Source: an uncultured Eubacteriales bacterium
GTDB taxonomy: Bacteria; Bacillota; Clostridia; Lachnospirales; Lachnospiraceae
Assembly: GCA_900318615.1 (NCBI GenBank)
Contig: ONLK01000008.1
Span: 1-62,291, forward strand
Reading direction: 5' to 3'
Length of the DNA stretch: 62,291 nt
The translations under genes and the position numbers were made by a program. The notes under the pieces are model-generated. The model had not been told where the DNA came from, made no database searches, and saw nothing but the letters and a program-made list of their open reading frames with translations. Within the stretch, counting starts at the first letter, position 1; every line of letters begins with the position of its first letter. Shown one piece after another: positions 25,178 through 35,072 of this stretch.

Positions 25178-26449
25178 TTAAAACATCCCGCCGAGTGTAA
25201 AAACATGAAGCGCTGCCATGATCACATTAACGCCAACGTTTGCTACCGAAAGAAGGAAGAGCGTCTTAAACATGTTGTTCATTTCAGCTGTCGTCGTTTC
25301 TTTTGCAGCTGAGTATGAGGACATGATGATTGCACCGCCTGTCGACAGCGGACTGATCGCAGCCGCGAATGAAGTTGCCGTAATAGCGGAAATAAGTTCT
25401 ACATACATGGAACTGCCGCCTGCAAACTGCTGTGCGATCTGATCCGCGATCGGATACAGAGTCGGCATAACAACACCGGTTGTGGAAGAAACCCAGGAAA
25501 GAATGCCGGAGGTAGCCGCCATGATCGGTTCTGCCGTCCCCCTTGTCATCAGCCGGCTTAATCCATCGGAAATCAGGTTAATGCCGCCCAGGGTTTTGAT
25601 GACGTTAATCAGAACGCCGACACCGCAAATCATGATCAGTGTGCCCCAGGGGATCGATTTAATAGCCTTCTTTTCATCGGCACATCCGAACAGCAGAAGA
25701 ACTGTTGCGCAGATAAAGGCGAAAAGACCGGTATCGAAGTGGAAGCCGATACAGAAAACCACCATAACGACAATCGCTGCCATGGTCAGAAGCTGCTGCT
25801 TATTGAATTTCGGAAGTTCGCTGAGCTTCATAGGGTTGTCGGCATGTACCTTATATCCCTTATAGATGATGTATACGATCACGGTGAAAACAAAGCCGGA
25901 AAGCAGCGTCGAGAAAAACAGATGAGCCGCGAAGCCGGTGTATCCCAGCGGATCCGAAAGCTTCTTTGCCAGGATGCCTGTCAGTGAAAGCGGTGACGCA
26001 CAGCCGGCATTGGCGCCCAGCTTTGCGTACAGGGCCGTCGCCATCGGATTGATGTCCAGCTCAAACGCAAGATAAACCGCAAATGTCGTCATCAGGATAC
26101 CTGCCGCGATATGTCCCGGTCCGATCGCAGAAATAAAAGCAGAGAGAACAAACATCAGGATCGGAATCAGATATGTTTTGTGTCCGACGAGCGCGATGAT
26201 TTTCCTGGAGAACAATTCCAGCGTTCCGTTCTGAGACGCCATGCCGAAAAGAAACGTTACGCCGACCAGCGTAACAAACATTGAGGCATCGAAACCGCCT
26301 GCAATATCCTTCGCAGACATGCCTCCAACCGTCCCGACGATGAAGGCCGCACCGATAGAGATGAAGCCGATATTCATTTTCCGGATAAAACCGATCGCAA
26401 CGACAACCGCAAGGACGATCAGTGAAACAACTGCCATACTCATAATCAA
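25178..26449 (-). CDS. MatC/SLC13-type carboxylate carrier
   Basis: This 423-residue membrane protein with about eleven helices belongs to the ion-transporter superfamily (MatC/DASS-like). The helix-hairpin motifs characteristic of the fold are visible: GANAGCASPLSLTG near residues 142-155 and SSTTGVVMPTLYPIADQI near 315-332. The 37-bp gap to prpF and shared strand place it second in a prpF-carrier operon. It most likely imports the di- or tricarboxylate processed by PrpF and the hydratase. The exact substrate is not visible. Confidence 0.87.
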   Translation of the reverse strand: MIMSMAVVSLIVLAVVVAIGFIRKMNIGFISIGAAFIVGTVGGMSAKDIAGGFDASMFVTLVGVTFLFGMASQNGTLELFSRKIIALVGHKTYLIPILMFVLSAFISAIGPGHIAAGILMTTFAVYLAFELDINPMATALYAKLGANAGCASPLSLTGILAKKLSDPLGYTGFAAHLFFSTLLSGFVFTVIVYIIYKGYKVHADNPMKLSELPKFNKQQLLTMAAIVVMVVFCIGFHFDTGLFAFICATVLLLFGCADEKKAIKSIPWGTLIMICGVGVLINVIKTLGGINLISDGLSRLMTRGTAEPIMAATSGILSWVSSTTGVVMPTLYPIADQIAQQFAGGSSMYVELISAITATSFAAAISPLSTGGAIIMSSYSAAKETTTAEMNNMFKTLFLLSVANVGVNVIMAALHVFTLGGMF

Positions 26450-26484
26450 AAATTCCCTTCTTTTTTATGTTCCTGTGGCGGCGA

Positions 26485-27636
26485 TCAGCTTATTTTAACC
26501 GATGCCACTCCATCCATTAACAGGTTCGCGGTTCTGAAGCCGAATGTATCTTCAATAACAGGAATCGGGCCTGCTTCCTTATAATCAACACCGCACTCAA
26601 GGATCCCTCCCGCGTGTCCGATCCGGATAAACTGCGTATCCACATGATCCGCCAGTACCTTCCTCACTACGCTGCCCGGAACGACCGCTGCGGCCGCCGT
26701 GCACATAGCCCCCGTCATCGCGTAGCTCGGATGCGCTTTCTGCATCGACATCATGCGGGAAAGAAGATCGATCTCTTCCTTCTTTATCTCTTTTCCGTCT
26801 GCCGTCACATACGCTGCCGGAGCGGAAACAAATGTCATCTTCGGAATCCCCGGCGTCTCCCAGGCGGATTTTCTGTAATCATCAATCAGACCGAGCCGGA
26901 CGGCCGCAAGTCCTCTGACCTTTTCAAGAAGTTCCAGCTTGCCGGCATCCGCATTAAGTTCATCCGGAAGCTCTTTTCCACTCAGCCCCAGATCCTCTGC
27001 CCGAACGAATACCAGCGGATTTGCCGCATCGATTATGGATACCTCTACCTCGCCAAAATCAGGAACGCTGAGGATATCCGCTGCATGGCCGGTAGGAAGA
27101 AGTCCCCTGCCGAGAGTTCCGGCCGGATCTACAAATTTCAGCTTGATGGGAGAAGCCGTACCCGGAACGCCTGCGATGGAAAAATCTCCATCATATTCCA
27201 CCTCCCCGTTCTTTGTCATCACATCTTCAATGATGAGCTTCCCGGTGTTGGTATTGAAGATTCTCACACTGGTCGTCCCTTCACCGGCTTTGACCAGTCC
27301 GGTCTCAATGGCAAAAGGTCCGACGCCGGAAGAAATGTTCCCGCAGTTTCCTTTATAACTGACAATCGGCTTATCAACAGATACCTGTGCGAATGTGTAA
27401 TCCACGTCTGCGCCCGGAACATCCGATTTCTTCACAATCGCCACCTTGCTGGTAACGGACTGCGATCCCCCCAGCCCATCAATCTGCTTCTTATCCGGAC
27501 TTCCCATCAGGCTCAGCAGGATCGGATCCCACTCGTTTCTGTTCTCAGGCAGATCCTGCTCGAGAATGTACACACCCTTGCTGGTACCGCCCCGGATAAT
27601 CTTAACCGGCAGCTTCATCTTCTTCATACCATTCAT
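26485..27636 (-). CDS. PrpF-family isomerase (2-methylaconitate / oxalomesaconate type)
   Basis: This 383-residue protein has the PrpF diaminopimelate-epimerase-like fold. The N-terminal IIRGGTSKGVY motif and the catalytic-Cys segment GNCGNISSGVGPFA near residues 101-114 are diagnostic. GPVTGRGLLPTGHA-like TLGRGLLPTGHA near 178 and SAWETPGIPKM near 257 are also typical. Such enzymes shift the double bond of aconitate-like acids. AGGAGG is 9 bp from the ATG. With the aconitase-like hydratase upstream and the carrier downstream, it parallels E. coli YbhH. The physiological acid is unknown. Confidence 0.88.
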   Translation of the reverse strand: MNGMKKMKLPVKIIRGGTSKGVYILEQDLPENRNEWDPILLSLMGSPDKKQIDGLGGSQSVTSKVAIVKKSDVPGADVDYTFAQVSVDKPIVSYKGNCGNISSGVGPFAIETGLVKAGEGTTSVRIFNTNTGKLIIEDVMTKNGEVEYDGDFSIAGVPGTASPIKLKFVDPAGTLGRGLLPTGHAADILSVPDFGEVEVSIIDAANPLVFVRAEDLGLSGKELPDELNADAGKLELLEKVRGLAAVRLGLIDDYRKSAWETPGIPKMTFVSAPAAYVTADGKEIKKEEIDLLSRMMSMQKAHPSYAMTGAMCTAAAAVVPGSVVRKVLADHVDTQFIRIGHAGGILECGVDYKEAGPIPVIEDTFGFRTANLLMDGVASVKIS

Positions 27637-27698
27637 AACATTCAGCCTCCTGAACTGAAATCACCACGTCTGCAATGGTTACTCTGCTTTCTTTGACA

Positions 27699-27770
27699 CT
27701 TTCACTCTAGCATCCGGATTTCCATAAGTCTAATGCATATATTTGATAAATTTCATGCGTTTATTGCATG
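27699..27770 (-). promoter_or_regulatory. LysR-type promoter A, upstream of prpF-like gene
   Basis: This block is nearly the same as 30282-30352. Both contain, on the minus strand, an AT-rich dyad (GCATGAA ... ATATGCATT), then TTAGAC or TTGGAT, 18 bp, and TAGAGT or TAGATT as -35 and -10. The shared layout indicates control of both transcription units by one regulator, presumably the adjacent LysR protein. Confidence 0.7.
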
Positions 27771-27779
27771 GTATGTTTC

Positions 27780-27819
27780 AAAAAACACACTTCATGGCGA
27801 TTTCCATGAAGTGTGTTTT
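27780..27819 (-). terminator. Intrinsic terminator after the aconitase-like gene
   Basis: A perfect 16-bp stem (27782-27797 with 27804-27819) and a CGATTT loop are followed on the minus strand by six T residues. It separates the hydratase transcript from the prpF-carrier operon. Confidence 0.92.
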
Positions 27820-27859
27820 ACCTCCTGCCTACCGGCAGAGCACATTCTGCCTGTGCCGG

Positions 27860-30160
27860 TCAGCTTTTTTTGGAACGATTATAGTTAATCAGCGATCCTC
27901 TGCGGATAATCTCCCGCTCCTCCTGTGTAAGTTCCTGAATAAACAGTTCAATCTCTTCTGTCCTGCCGTTTCGGACAACATAAGCCGGAAGGCTGCTCAA
28001 ATCTCCTTTCAGGGCAGTCCTGATTCCAGGAACAAAGATGTAGTCGCCAACTTCAAACATGGTCGGCTCGCCCTTCAGATGGAACGGCAGCATTCCCCAG
28101 TTTATGCAATTACTGCGGTAACGTTTCGTAGCATATTCCTTCGTGATGTTGGCAAGCGCGCCCAGCACCCTCTGGCAGGAAGCGGCCTGTTCGCGGGCAC
28201 TTCCGTCGCCCGGCTTCGTCGCATAGATGGTCGATCCAAGTTCGATCTGATCCCAGGTTACATCTTCCAACCCGCCCTTCGTACGAATCGCCGCAAGGAC
28301 ATCCTTCAGTTCCGGATTCATGTCCTCCGGATTTTTCCCAGCCGCCCGCGAGCGTTCAGCCTTATCAACCTCTTTTGCTCTGCCGACATACTCCGGATCG
28401 CGTCTTGACAGGGTAAACTCTGCAAGTCCAAGAGGATTCGAGCGGAAGGAGGATGTTTCTCCGGACGGAATCAGTTCATCGGTTGTTGTAACATCATCCA
28501 GGATTTTGGAGACAACCTTCAGAAGCACATGCTCGCCCAATTCCTCCATAACAGGCCAGTCCTTGATATTCGGTCCGAATTTCAGTTCTGATTCCGGTTC
28601 GGCCTTTCCGAAGCCATTATAGACTCTTGCCCGATACGCTTTATCATCAAAGCTGTACTCCGGAACATCACCCCAGACGTCAAATTCTTCAGCGGATGTC
28701 AGAATCCCCCCATTCGCCGCCGTTGCCGCAATCGACCGGGCATCCATAAGAGCCACCGCAGACATCTGTCCCTGTCCCGGCTTGCTTCCTTCCCGGTTCG
28801 GGAAATTGCGCGTCGTGTGGCGGACCGACAAAGCGTTATTGGCCGGCGTATCTCCCGCACCGAAGCACGGGCCGCAGAAGGCCGTCCGGATGATGGCACC
28901 CGCATCCATCAGGTCTGCAAGAATCCCCTTTCTGTCAAGATCGAGGAAAACCGGCTGGGAGGACGGATAGACCGCCAGTGAGAACTCGCCGTCGCCGCAG
29001 CTCCTGCCTTTGAGCATGTGAGATGCCTCTACGACGTTCGTATAATTTCCTCCGGCGCAGCCTGCAATGATCCCCTGCTGAACCCGCAGTTTTCCATCCT
29101 CTGTAATTTTATCGCACAGTGTATACGGTGCACGGCCCCGGGCAACCTTCTCCGCTGCAATCTCGGTCTCCCGAAGGATATCTTCAAGATTTTCATAAAG
29201 CTCGGAGATCTCAAATGCATTCGACGGATGGAAAGGAAGGGCAATCATCGGTTTTACAGATGACAGATCCACATACACGCAGCCATCGTAATACGCCACG
29301 TCCGCGGGGTTCAGCTCAGCAAAGTCTTCTCCCCGGTTATGCTTCTCCAGGAAGGCTTTCGTATCGCTGTCGGTTCTCCAGATGGAGCTGAGACATGTTG
29401 TCTCGGTCGTCATGACATCAATACCGTTCCTGTAGTCCGTCGTCATAGATGAAACGCCCGGCCCCACAAATTCCATGACTTTATTCTTGACATAGCCGCA
29501 CTTGAATACGGCACGGATAATGGCCAGCGCCACATCCTGCGGGCCCACGAACGGAGCCGGCTTCCCGTCAAGATAGATGGCGACAACACCCGGATACGCA
29601 ATGTCATACGTGTCTTCCAGCAGCTGCTTGACCAGCTCCCCGCCGCCTTCTCCAACCGCCATGGTTCCAAGCGCGCCATAGCGGGTATGAGAGTCCGAGC
29701 CGATGATCATTTTTCCGCAGCCGGCATACATCTCACGCATAAACTGATGAATCACCGCAATGTGAGGAGGCACATAGATCCCGCCGTATTTTTTCGCTGC
29801 CGTCAGTCCGAACATGTGATCGTCATCATTAATTGTTCCTCCGACTGCGCAGAGCGAATTGTGGCAGCAGGTCAGAACATAGGGAAGGGGGAATTTTTCC
29901 ATTCCGGAAGCGCGGGCCGTCTGGATAACCCCGACATAGGTAATGTCATGGGACGTCATCGCATCAAATTTAAGTTTCAGATGTTCCATATCCCCTGACT
30001 GATTGTGACTTGCCATGATTCCGTAGGCAATGGTGCCTTTCCTTCCCTCTTCCGGGGAGCATTTTTTTCCGTTCAGCCCCCCGGCTTTTTGCACCTCCGC
30101 CTCCGGAACAAGCTCCGTTCCATTGACAAGATAAACACCGCCATCAAACAATTTTACCAT
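27860..30160 (-). CDS. Aconitase-superfamily hydratase (YbhJ-like)
   Basis: This 766-residue protein has the full aconitase architecture. GSDSHTRYG near residue 170 and the cluster ligands GCAGGNYTN near 365 and [10 protein letters not shown] near 427 are present, as are the active-site segment TRNFPNREG near 451 and the swivel-domain [10 protein letters not shown] near 655, which holds the catalytic Ser. It is closer in layout to E. coli YbhJ than to housekeeping AcnA. The ATG at 30160 is downstream of GGAGG; a further ATG at 30178 overlaps that site. It is alone on its transcript and divergent from the LysR regulator. It probably hydrates or dehydrates a tricarboxylate other than citrate. 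Confidence 0.88.
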   Translation of the reverse strand: MVKLFDGGVYLVNGTELVPEAEVQKAGGLNGKKCSPEEGRKGTIAYGIMASHNQSGDMEHLKLKFDAMTSHDITYVGVIQTARASGMEKFPLPYVLTCCHNSLCAVGGTINDDDHMFGLTAAKKYGGIYVPPHIAVIHQFMREMYAGCGKMIIGSDSHTRYGALGTMAVGEGGGELVKQLLEDTYDIAYPGVVAIYLDGKPAPFVGPQDVALAIIRAVFKCGYVKNKVMEFVGPGVSSMTTDYRNGIDVMTTETTCLSSIWRTDSDTKAFLEKHNRGEDFAELNPADVAYYDGCVYVDLSSVKPMIALPFHPSNAFEISELYENLEDILRETEIAAEKVARGRAPYTLCDKITEDGKLRVQQGIIAGCAGGNYTNVVEASHMLKGRSCGDGEFSLAVYPSSQPVFLDLDRKGILADLMDAGAIIRTAFCGPCFGAGDTPANNALSVRHTTRNFPNREGSKPGQGQMSAVALMDARSIAATAANGGILTSAEEFDVWGDVPEYSFDDKAYRARVYNGFGKAEPESELKFGPNIKDWPVMEELGEHVLLKVVSKILDDVTTTDELIPSGETSSFRSNPLGLAEFTLSRRDPEYVGRAKEVDKAERSRAAGKNPEDMNPELKDVLAAIRTKGGLEDVTWDQIELGSTIYATKPGDGSAREQAASCQRVLGALANITKEYATKRYRSNCINWGMLPFHLKGEPTMFEVGDYIFVPGIRTALKGDLSSLPAYVVRNGRTEEIELFIQELTQEEREIIRRGSLINYNRSKKS

Positions 30161-30281
30161 AGCATTGATTTCCTCCATTTCCCGGTGAAAGACTTGCCGC
30201 AGCCTGGTTCAGCCGCTGCAGCCCGGTTCAGCCCTGCCGAACTGCCTGTGTCTTCGTTTTCGCGGCGAACCGCCCTGATGG

Positions 30282-30366
30282 CTTTAATCTATCATTCGGA
30301 TTAGAATAAATCCAATGCATATTTTAATAAATATTCATGCGTTTTATGTATGATGTATGCTATAAT
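30282..30366. promoter_or_regulatory. LysR-type divergent promoter region B (hydratase/LysR)
   Basis: 30282-30352 matches the prpF promoter at 27699-27770 along its whole length and provides the hydratase promoter on the minus strand. On the plus strand TGCTATAAT (30358-30366) is an extended -10 for the LysR gene. Its -35 region falls inside the shared dyad, which suggests autoregulation. The remainder of the 377-bp gap 30161-30537 shows no gene. Confidence 0.7.
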
Positions 30367-30537
30367 GATAAAGCCAGGACGGGAGTCCGGAGGAAACGGA
30401 GCAATTCGTGGCTTCATCTGAGGTCAAAAGATTCTGTGCCGCTCATGTTCGCAGGAATCAGGGTATGCCCCCGGGATCCTGGCATCATTATTTTTTTCTG
30501 TACCCGGGTGATATAGAAGGATGGGGGATTGTGAGCT

Positions 30538-31446
30538 ATGGATTTCAAAGATATGAGTTATGTCCTGGCGATTGCAAAATATGGAAATATAACAAAAGCG
30601 GCCGAGTCTATCTATCTGACTCAGCCGTCGCTTTCCCGGTTTCTTCAAAATGTGGAACGTGATATAGGACAGCCTCTGTTCAAGAGGGTCGGAAACAAAT
30701 ACATACCAACCTATATCGGAGAACGCTATATTGAATACGCCACACAAATCCTGAATGAAAAGAGCGAGCTTGACCATGAAATCAATGACATTGTCAAGCG
30801 AAATGTCGGTCTTCTGAAGATTGGAATTCCCTCCATGCGGGCGACCTATCTGCTGCCCTGCACGCTTCCTATCTTCAAAAGTCTCTATCCAAATATGAGA
30901 CTGGACCTGCACGAGACTAATTCGGCTCAGTTAAGACAGCTGATCCTTTCGGGCGAGATCGACCTGGCCTTTTTTAATCTGGTCGAAAAAAATCCGAACA
31001 TCGACTATGAAATCATTTCCCACGAAGAGCTGGTTCTGATCATGAGCCGGCGAAATGATCTTGTACGGTTTGGAGAATCCCGCCCGGACTGTAAATATCC
31101 GCACATGGATATAAGCAGGCTGAAGGACGCGCCTATTATCATGCAGCAGGAGAATCAGATGACGCGCCATGCCACAGAACGTGTCTTCCGAAAAGCGCAT
31201 TTTGAGCCAAACATCATTGTCACAACCGGAAACATCCCTGCGGCGGCACAGCTGGCGGCAAAGAATTACGGTCTCTACTTTATTACAGAAACCCATCTGA
31301 AGCACATGGATCTGGAAGACGAGATTGCATGCTTTTCCATAGGTGAGCCTTACACGACCATCGACTTTGTGGCCGCTTACCGCCGGAACAGTTATCTGCC
31401 GTACCACGCACAGGAATTCATCAAAATCGCAAGGGATTTCACGTAA
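30538..31446 (+). CDS. LysR family transcriptional regulator
   Basis: This is a 302-residue LysR-type regulator. The N-terminal winged helix includes YGNITKAAESIYLTQPSLSRFLQNVE near residues 15-40, and the effector domain starts near 92 (LLKIGIPSMRATYLLP). The coinducer-binding fold runs to the C terminus. GGGGGA precedes the ATG. It is divergent from the aconitase-like hydratase, whose promoter shares a site with the prpF-carrier operon, so it most likely senses the acid or a product of that pathway. It corresponds in position to E. coli YbhD. Confidence 0.9.
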   Translation: MDFKDMSYVLAIAKYGNITKAAESIYLTQPSLSRFLQNVERDIGQPLFKRVGNKYIPTYIGERYIEYATQILNEKSELDHEINDIVKRNVGLLKIGIPSMRATYLLPCTLPIFKSLYPNMRLDLHETNSAQLRQLILSGEIDLAFFNLVEKNPNIDYEIISHEELVLIMSRRNDLVRFGESRPDCKYPHMDISRLKDAPIIMQQENQMTRHATERVFRKAHFEPNIIVTTGNIPAAAQLAAKNYGLYFITETHLKHMDLEDEIACFSIGEPYTTIDFVAAYRRNSYLPYHAQEFIKIARDFT

Positions 31447-31466
31447 TCCGGACTTTTCTTCCTGTC

Positions 31467-32819
31467 TCAGATCAGTCCCGCGACCAGAATAATGACGATC
31501 AGGACCGGCATCAGGAACGTGAACAGCGGACGCATCCACTTTTTAACTTTCAGCCCCTTGCCCGTGTCCACCTCTGCTACAAAGGCATCCCAGCCCCAGC
31601 CTGCTTTTGTGGTGCAGAACAGTACGAAGATGAAAGCACCGATCGGAAGGATCAGGTTGCTGACCAGGAAGTCCTCCAGGTCGAGGAAGGTTTCCTTCCC
31701 GAACGGATGAACACCGGAAAGGACATTGTAGCCGAGAGCGCACGGCAGGGACAGAAGGATGACCAGGATGCAGCACAGGACACTTGCCTTCCTGCGGCTG
31801 ATGTGGTGAAGGTCCATCGTCATCGCCATAATGTTTTCAAACACAGCCAGAACCGTGGAAAAGGCTGCAAATGTCATGAAAACAAAGAACAGGGAACCCC
31901 ATACCCTTCCGGCCGCCATGTGATTAAAAATGTTCGGCAGCGTGATGAAAATCAGTGACGGGCCGGCCCCCGGTTCCACTCCGTAGGCAAAGCAGGCCGG
32001 AAAAATAATCAGACCGGCGGTAAATGCCACAAAGGTATCCAGAATAGCCACATTCACTGACTCTCCGTACAGGGAACGGTCTTTTCCTATGTAGCTGCCG
32101 AAGATGGCCATCGCGCCGATGCCGATACTCAGGGTGAAGAATGCCTGGTTCATGGCTGCGGTAATGGTACTCCATACGCCTGCCTCTTTCATCGTTTTCC
32201 AGTTCGGAAGCAGATAGAAGGAAAGTCCTTCTTTTCCGCCCGGAAGCGCGGCGGAATGAATGGCCAGAACAAGCATAATCGCCAGCAGCGCCAGCATCAT
32301 AACCTTCGTCACACGTTCCAGCCCGTTCTGCAGTCCCAGTGCGATAATGGAAAAACCGAGCACGACAATAATGATCATAGCCGTCACCAGCTGCTGCGGA
32401 CTGGCCAACATACGGCTGAACTGTTCGGAAACTCCCTGTACGTCCAGACCGTCAAAAGCTCCGGATGCCGTCTTCGCAAAGTAAAGGATCATCCATCCGG
32501 CTACGGTGGTGTAATACATCATCAGCAGATAGTTCCCTGCCAGGCACACATAGCCATGCAGATGCCATTTACTGTTTTTCGGCTCCAGTTTATAATACAT
32601 TTTCACCGGGCTGGTCTGTGCCGCGCGGCCCATGGCAAATTCCATGGACATGGCCGGAATGCCCAGAACAATCAGGCATACCAGGTAAACCAGTACGAAT
32701 GCGCTTCCTCCGTACTGCCCGGCCAGCCATGGAAACTTCCATACGTTGCCGATGCCGATCGCGCATCCTGCACTCAGCAGGATAAACCCAAGACGGCTCC
32801 CAAGATGTTCTCGTTCCAT
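31467..32819 (-). CDS. Sodium-dependent NSS (SNF) family transporter
   Basis: This 450-residue neurotransmitter:sodium symporter family protein has about eleven helices. The unwound TM1 signature GCAIGIGNVWKFPWLAGQYGG-type block lies near residues 18-38 with the Na-binding Gly/Asn, and TM2 contains GIPAMSMEFAMGR. TM6 carries ISIGIGAMAIFGSYI. Bacterial members such as TnaT and MhsT import hydrophobic or aromatic amino acids. The substrate here is not visible. GAAAGGA precedes the ATG. It ends 20 bp from the convergent LysR gene and has no obvious operon partner. Confidence 0.92.
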   Translation of the reverse strand: MEREHLGSRLGFILLSAGCAIGIGNVWKFPWLAGQYGGSAFVLVYLVCLIVLGIPAMSMEFAMGRAAQTSPVKMYYKLEPKNSKWHLHGYVCLAGNYLLMMYYTTVAGWMILYFAKTASGAFDGLDVQGVSEQFSRMLASPQQLVTAMIIIVVLGFSIIALGLQNGLERVTKVMMLALLAIMLVLAIHSAALPGGKEGLSFYLLPNWKTMKEAGVWSTITAAMNQAFFTLSIGIGAMAIFGSYIGKDRSLYGESVNVAILDTFVAFTAGLIIFPACFAYGVEPGAGPSLIFITLPNIFNHMAAGRVWGSLFFVFMTFAAFSTVLAVFENIMAMTMDLHHISRRKASVLCCILVILLSLPCALGYNVLSGVHPFGKETFLDLEDFLVSNLILPIGAFIFVLFCTTKAGWGWDAFVAEVDTGKGLKVKKWMRPLFTFLMPVLIVIILVAGLI

Positions 32820-32976
32820 TTAAAGTCCTTTCTATACTCTCACGTTTACTCCTGATTTGTTTACAGCCGGACAAACCGTGTTTTTCCGTTCTGCCTACGG
32901 CCATGCCGGCAGCCTTCCCTGTTCTTCAGCCCCGTCCCACTGCACCGCTGCTATTTCACGGGTGTTTCACCAGTCT

Positions 32977-34827
32977 TTACTCTGCTTTCTTCTGGGTATA
33001 GCATCTTCCCGAGAAGGCGGGCAGGTCAAAGGTGCAGCCGGAATCTGTCACCCGGATCTTTTTTACAGGGGATGCCGTACTTCCGCCGTAGCGTCTGTCC
33101 TCCGAATCCATGACAAGCTCGAGCGTCTCTTTGCCCCTGCCCGGGTAGGTGTATACCTGCGGCCGGTCGGAAAAATTGAACAGGCACAGCATAACTTCCG
33201 CGGATGACATTCTCCGGAAAACGTACACGCATGTCCGGACAGCGTCTGCCTCCAGCCACTCAAAGCCGTTCCGGGAATAGTCCATCTCCCACAGCGCGCT
33301 GTGGTCCTCATAAGCCTTGCACAGATCCATGAAAAAGTGATGGAAGGCATCCTGCACCGGAAAATGAAGAATATCCCAATCCTGCTCCCGCTTCTCATCC
33401 CACTCGCGGAACTGACCGATCTCATTGCCCATAAAGTTCAGTTTTTTGCCCGGGTGAGCGAACATGTACGTGTACAGGGCCCTGGCCTGCGGAAACTTCT
33501 TTTCATAATCGCCGGCCATCTTCTGAATGATCGTCGCCTTTCCATGCACCACTTCATCGTGCGACAGCGGAAGCAGATAGTTTTCATTATAAAAATACTG
33601 CATGGAGAAGGTGAGCTTATGATAATTCTCCGGACGATACGGCGGATCCGTCCGGAAATAGTTCAGCGTATCGTTCATCCAGCCCATGTCCCACTTATAG
33701 TCGAACCCGAGTCCGCCCTCCGAAACCGGCTTCGTTACCCCCGGATAGGCGGAGGAATCCTCCGCGATGAGCATAACCTGCGGATGGCGCTGCTTAAGTC
33801 CGTCGTTCATACTGCGGATAAATTCGATGGTATTCGTGTTCACACCGCGTCCCTGATCTCCCTGCCAGTAAATCAGATTTCCGACTGCATCAAATCGAAG
33901 TCCATCGAAATGATACATGCTGATCCAGAAATCGGAAGCAGAGTTCAGGAAGGAGCGCACATCCCCGCGGGAGTGGCTGAAATTGCAGCTGCCCCACTCA
34001 CTGTGGCTGACCGCCTGGTTCGGATACTCGTACAGATGAGTGCCGTCGTACTCCCAGAGGCCGAAATCGTTCACCGCAAAATGTACGGTCACCACATCAA
34101 GGATCACACTGATATTTGCTGCATGAAGCTGATCAACCAGCTTCTGCAGCCCGTCCGGCTGTCCGTAGCGCGATGTCGCGCTGAAAAAGCCAAGCGCCTG
34201 ATATCCCCAGGACTCATCAGAAGGATATTCATTCAGCGGCATAATTTCCACACTGTTAAAATGGTTTTCCTTCAGATACGGAATCAGGAGATCTCCAATC
34301 TCCTCATAGCGGTACCAGCCGCCGGACACATCAATACCCTCGCCCTTTTCCTTCGCCTCCTCCAGCTTTCGGATATGCTCCTTCGGGTCATCCTTTCTTC
34401 TCCACGAACCAAGATGAAGCTCGTAGATATTCAGCGGCTTGTTTTTATTATCCGTCCTCTTCTGCATCCACCTGCTGTCATGAAAATGGTATTTTTCAAG
34501 ATCGGCGATGACCGAGGCTGTTCCCGGCCTGAGTTCGGAGCTGAACGCATAGGGATCCGCGTGATCCATAAACGAATTATCCTGCTTATAAATGCGATAT
34601 TTATACATCTGTCCCGGTTTTGCATCCGCGATAAACACTTCCCAGAACTGACCGTTTTCCACGCGATGCATCGGTGTATCCGTCCAGTGATTGAATTCTC
34701 CGATAACGCACACCCTGAGCGCTGCCGGTGCGTACGTGCGGAACATAACCCCTCCGTTTTTTACATGTGCCCCCAGAAAACGGTATGTCTCAAATTCTTT
34801 TCCATCATAAAAGTTTCCAAGGTTCAT
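32977..34827 (-). CDS. glgB: 1,4-alpha-glucan branching enzyme GlgB
   Basis: This 616-residue GH13 enzyme introduces alpha-1,6 branches into glycogen. It has an N-terminal CBM48 module (about 20-110), then the (beta/alpha)8 domain with the nucleophile Asp in DGLRFDAVGN near residue 304, acid/base Glu in LIAEDSSA near 357 and transition-state Asp in LSHDEVVHG near 425. A C-terminal beta domain follows. The length is at the short end of the family (no extra N1 domain). GAGGAGG precedes the ATG. No other glycogen gene is adjacent. Confidence 0.93.
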   Translation of the reverse strand: MNLGNFYDGKEFETYRFLGAHVKNGGVMFRTYAPAALRVCVIGEFNHWTDTPMHRVENGQFWEVFIADAKPGQMYKYRIYKQDNSFMDHADPYAFSSELRPGTASVIADLEKYHFHDSRWMQKRTDNKNKPLNIYELHLGSWRRKDDPKEHIRKLEEAKEKGEGIDVSGGWYRYEEIGDLLIPYLKENHFNSVEIMPLNEYPSDESWGYQALGFFSATSRYGQPDGLQKLVDQLHAANISVILDVVTVHFAVNDFGLWEYDGTHLYEYPNQAVSHSEWGSCNFSHSRGDVRSFLNSASDFWISMYHFDGLRFDAVGNLIYWQGDQGRGVNTNTIEFIRSMNDGLKQRHPQVMLIAEDSSAYPGVTKPVSEGGLGFDYKWDMGWMNDTLNYFRTDPPYRPENYHKLTFSMQYFYNENYLLPLSHDEVVHGKATIIQKMAGDYEKKFPQARALYTYMFAHPGKKLNFMGNEIGQFREWDEKREQDWDILHFPVQDAFHHFFMDLCKAYEDHSALWEMDYSRNGFEWLEADAVRTCVYVFRRMSSAEVMLCLFNFSDRPQVYTYPGRGKETLELVMDSEDRRYGGSTASPVKKIRVTDSGCTFDLPAFSGRCYTQKKAE

Positions 34828-34986
34828 ACCCGATCGAATCCTCCTCCCGTAAAACCATCGCCCGTCAAACTTTACCTATAATTTACCACCCGGCAGAGAA
34901 TATTTCAGCAGTTTTCCCCTTTCGATCTCATTTTTATCATCACTTTAAAGCTATAAATTTCAGGGCTGCTCCGGCATCGTTCTATA

Positions 34987-35030
34987 AAAAAGCCGCTTCT
35001 TTCTGCCGGATGTCCGGTTTTCAGAAGCGG
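34987..35030 (-). terminator. Intrinsic terminator after the HD-domain gene
   Basis: CCGCTTCT (34993-35000) pairs with AGAAGCGG (35023-35030), with an inner CCGG/CCGG hairpin. Six T residues follow on the minus strand. It closes the yibE/F-HD operon. Confidence 0.82.
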
Positions 35031-35072
35031 TCCGCCTGTTTGCATCCCTTATGGCTGATTCCGATGTTTTTT

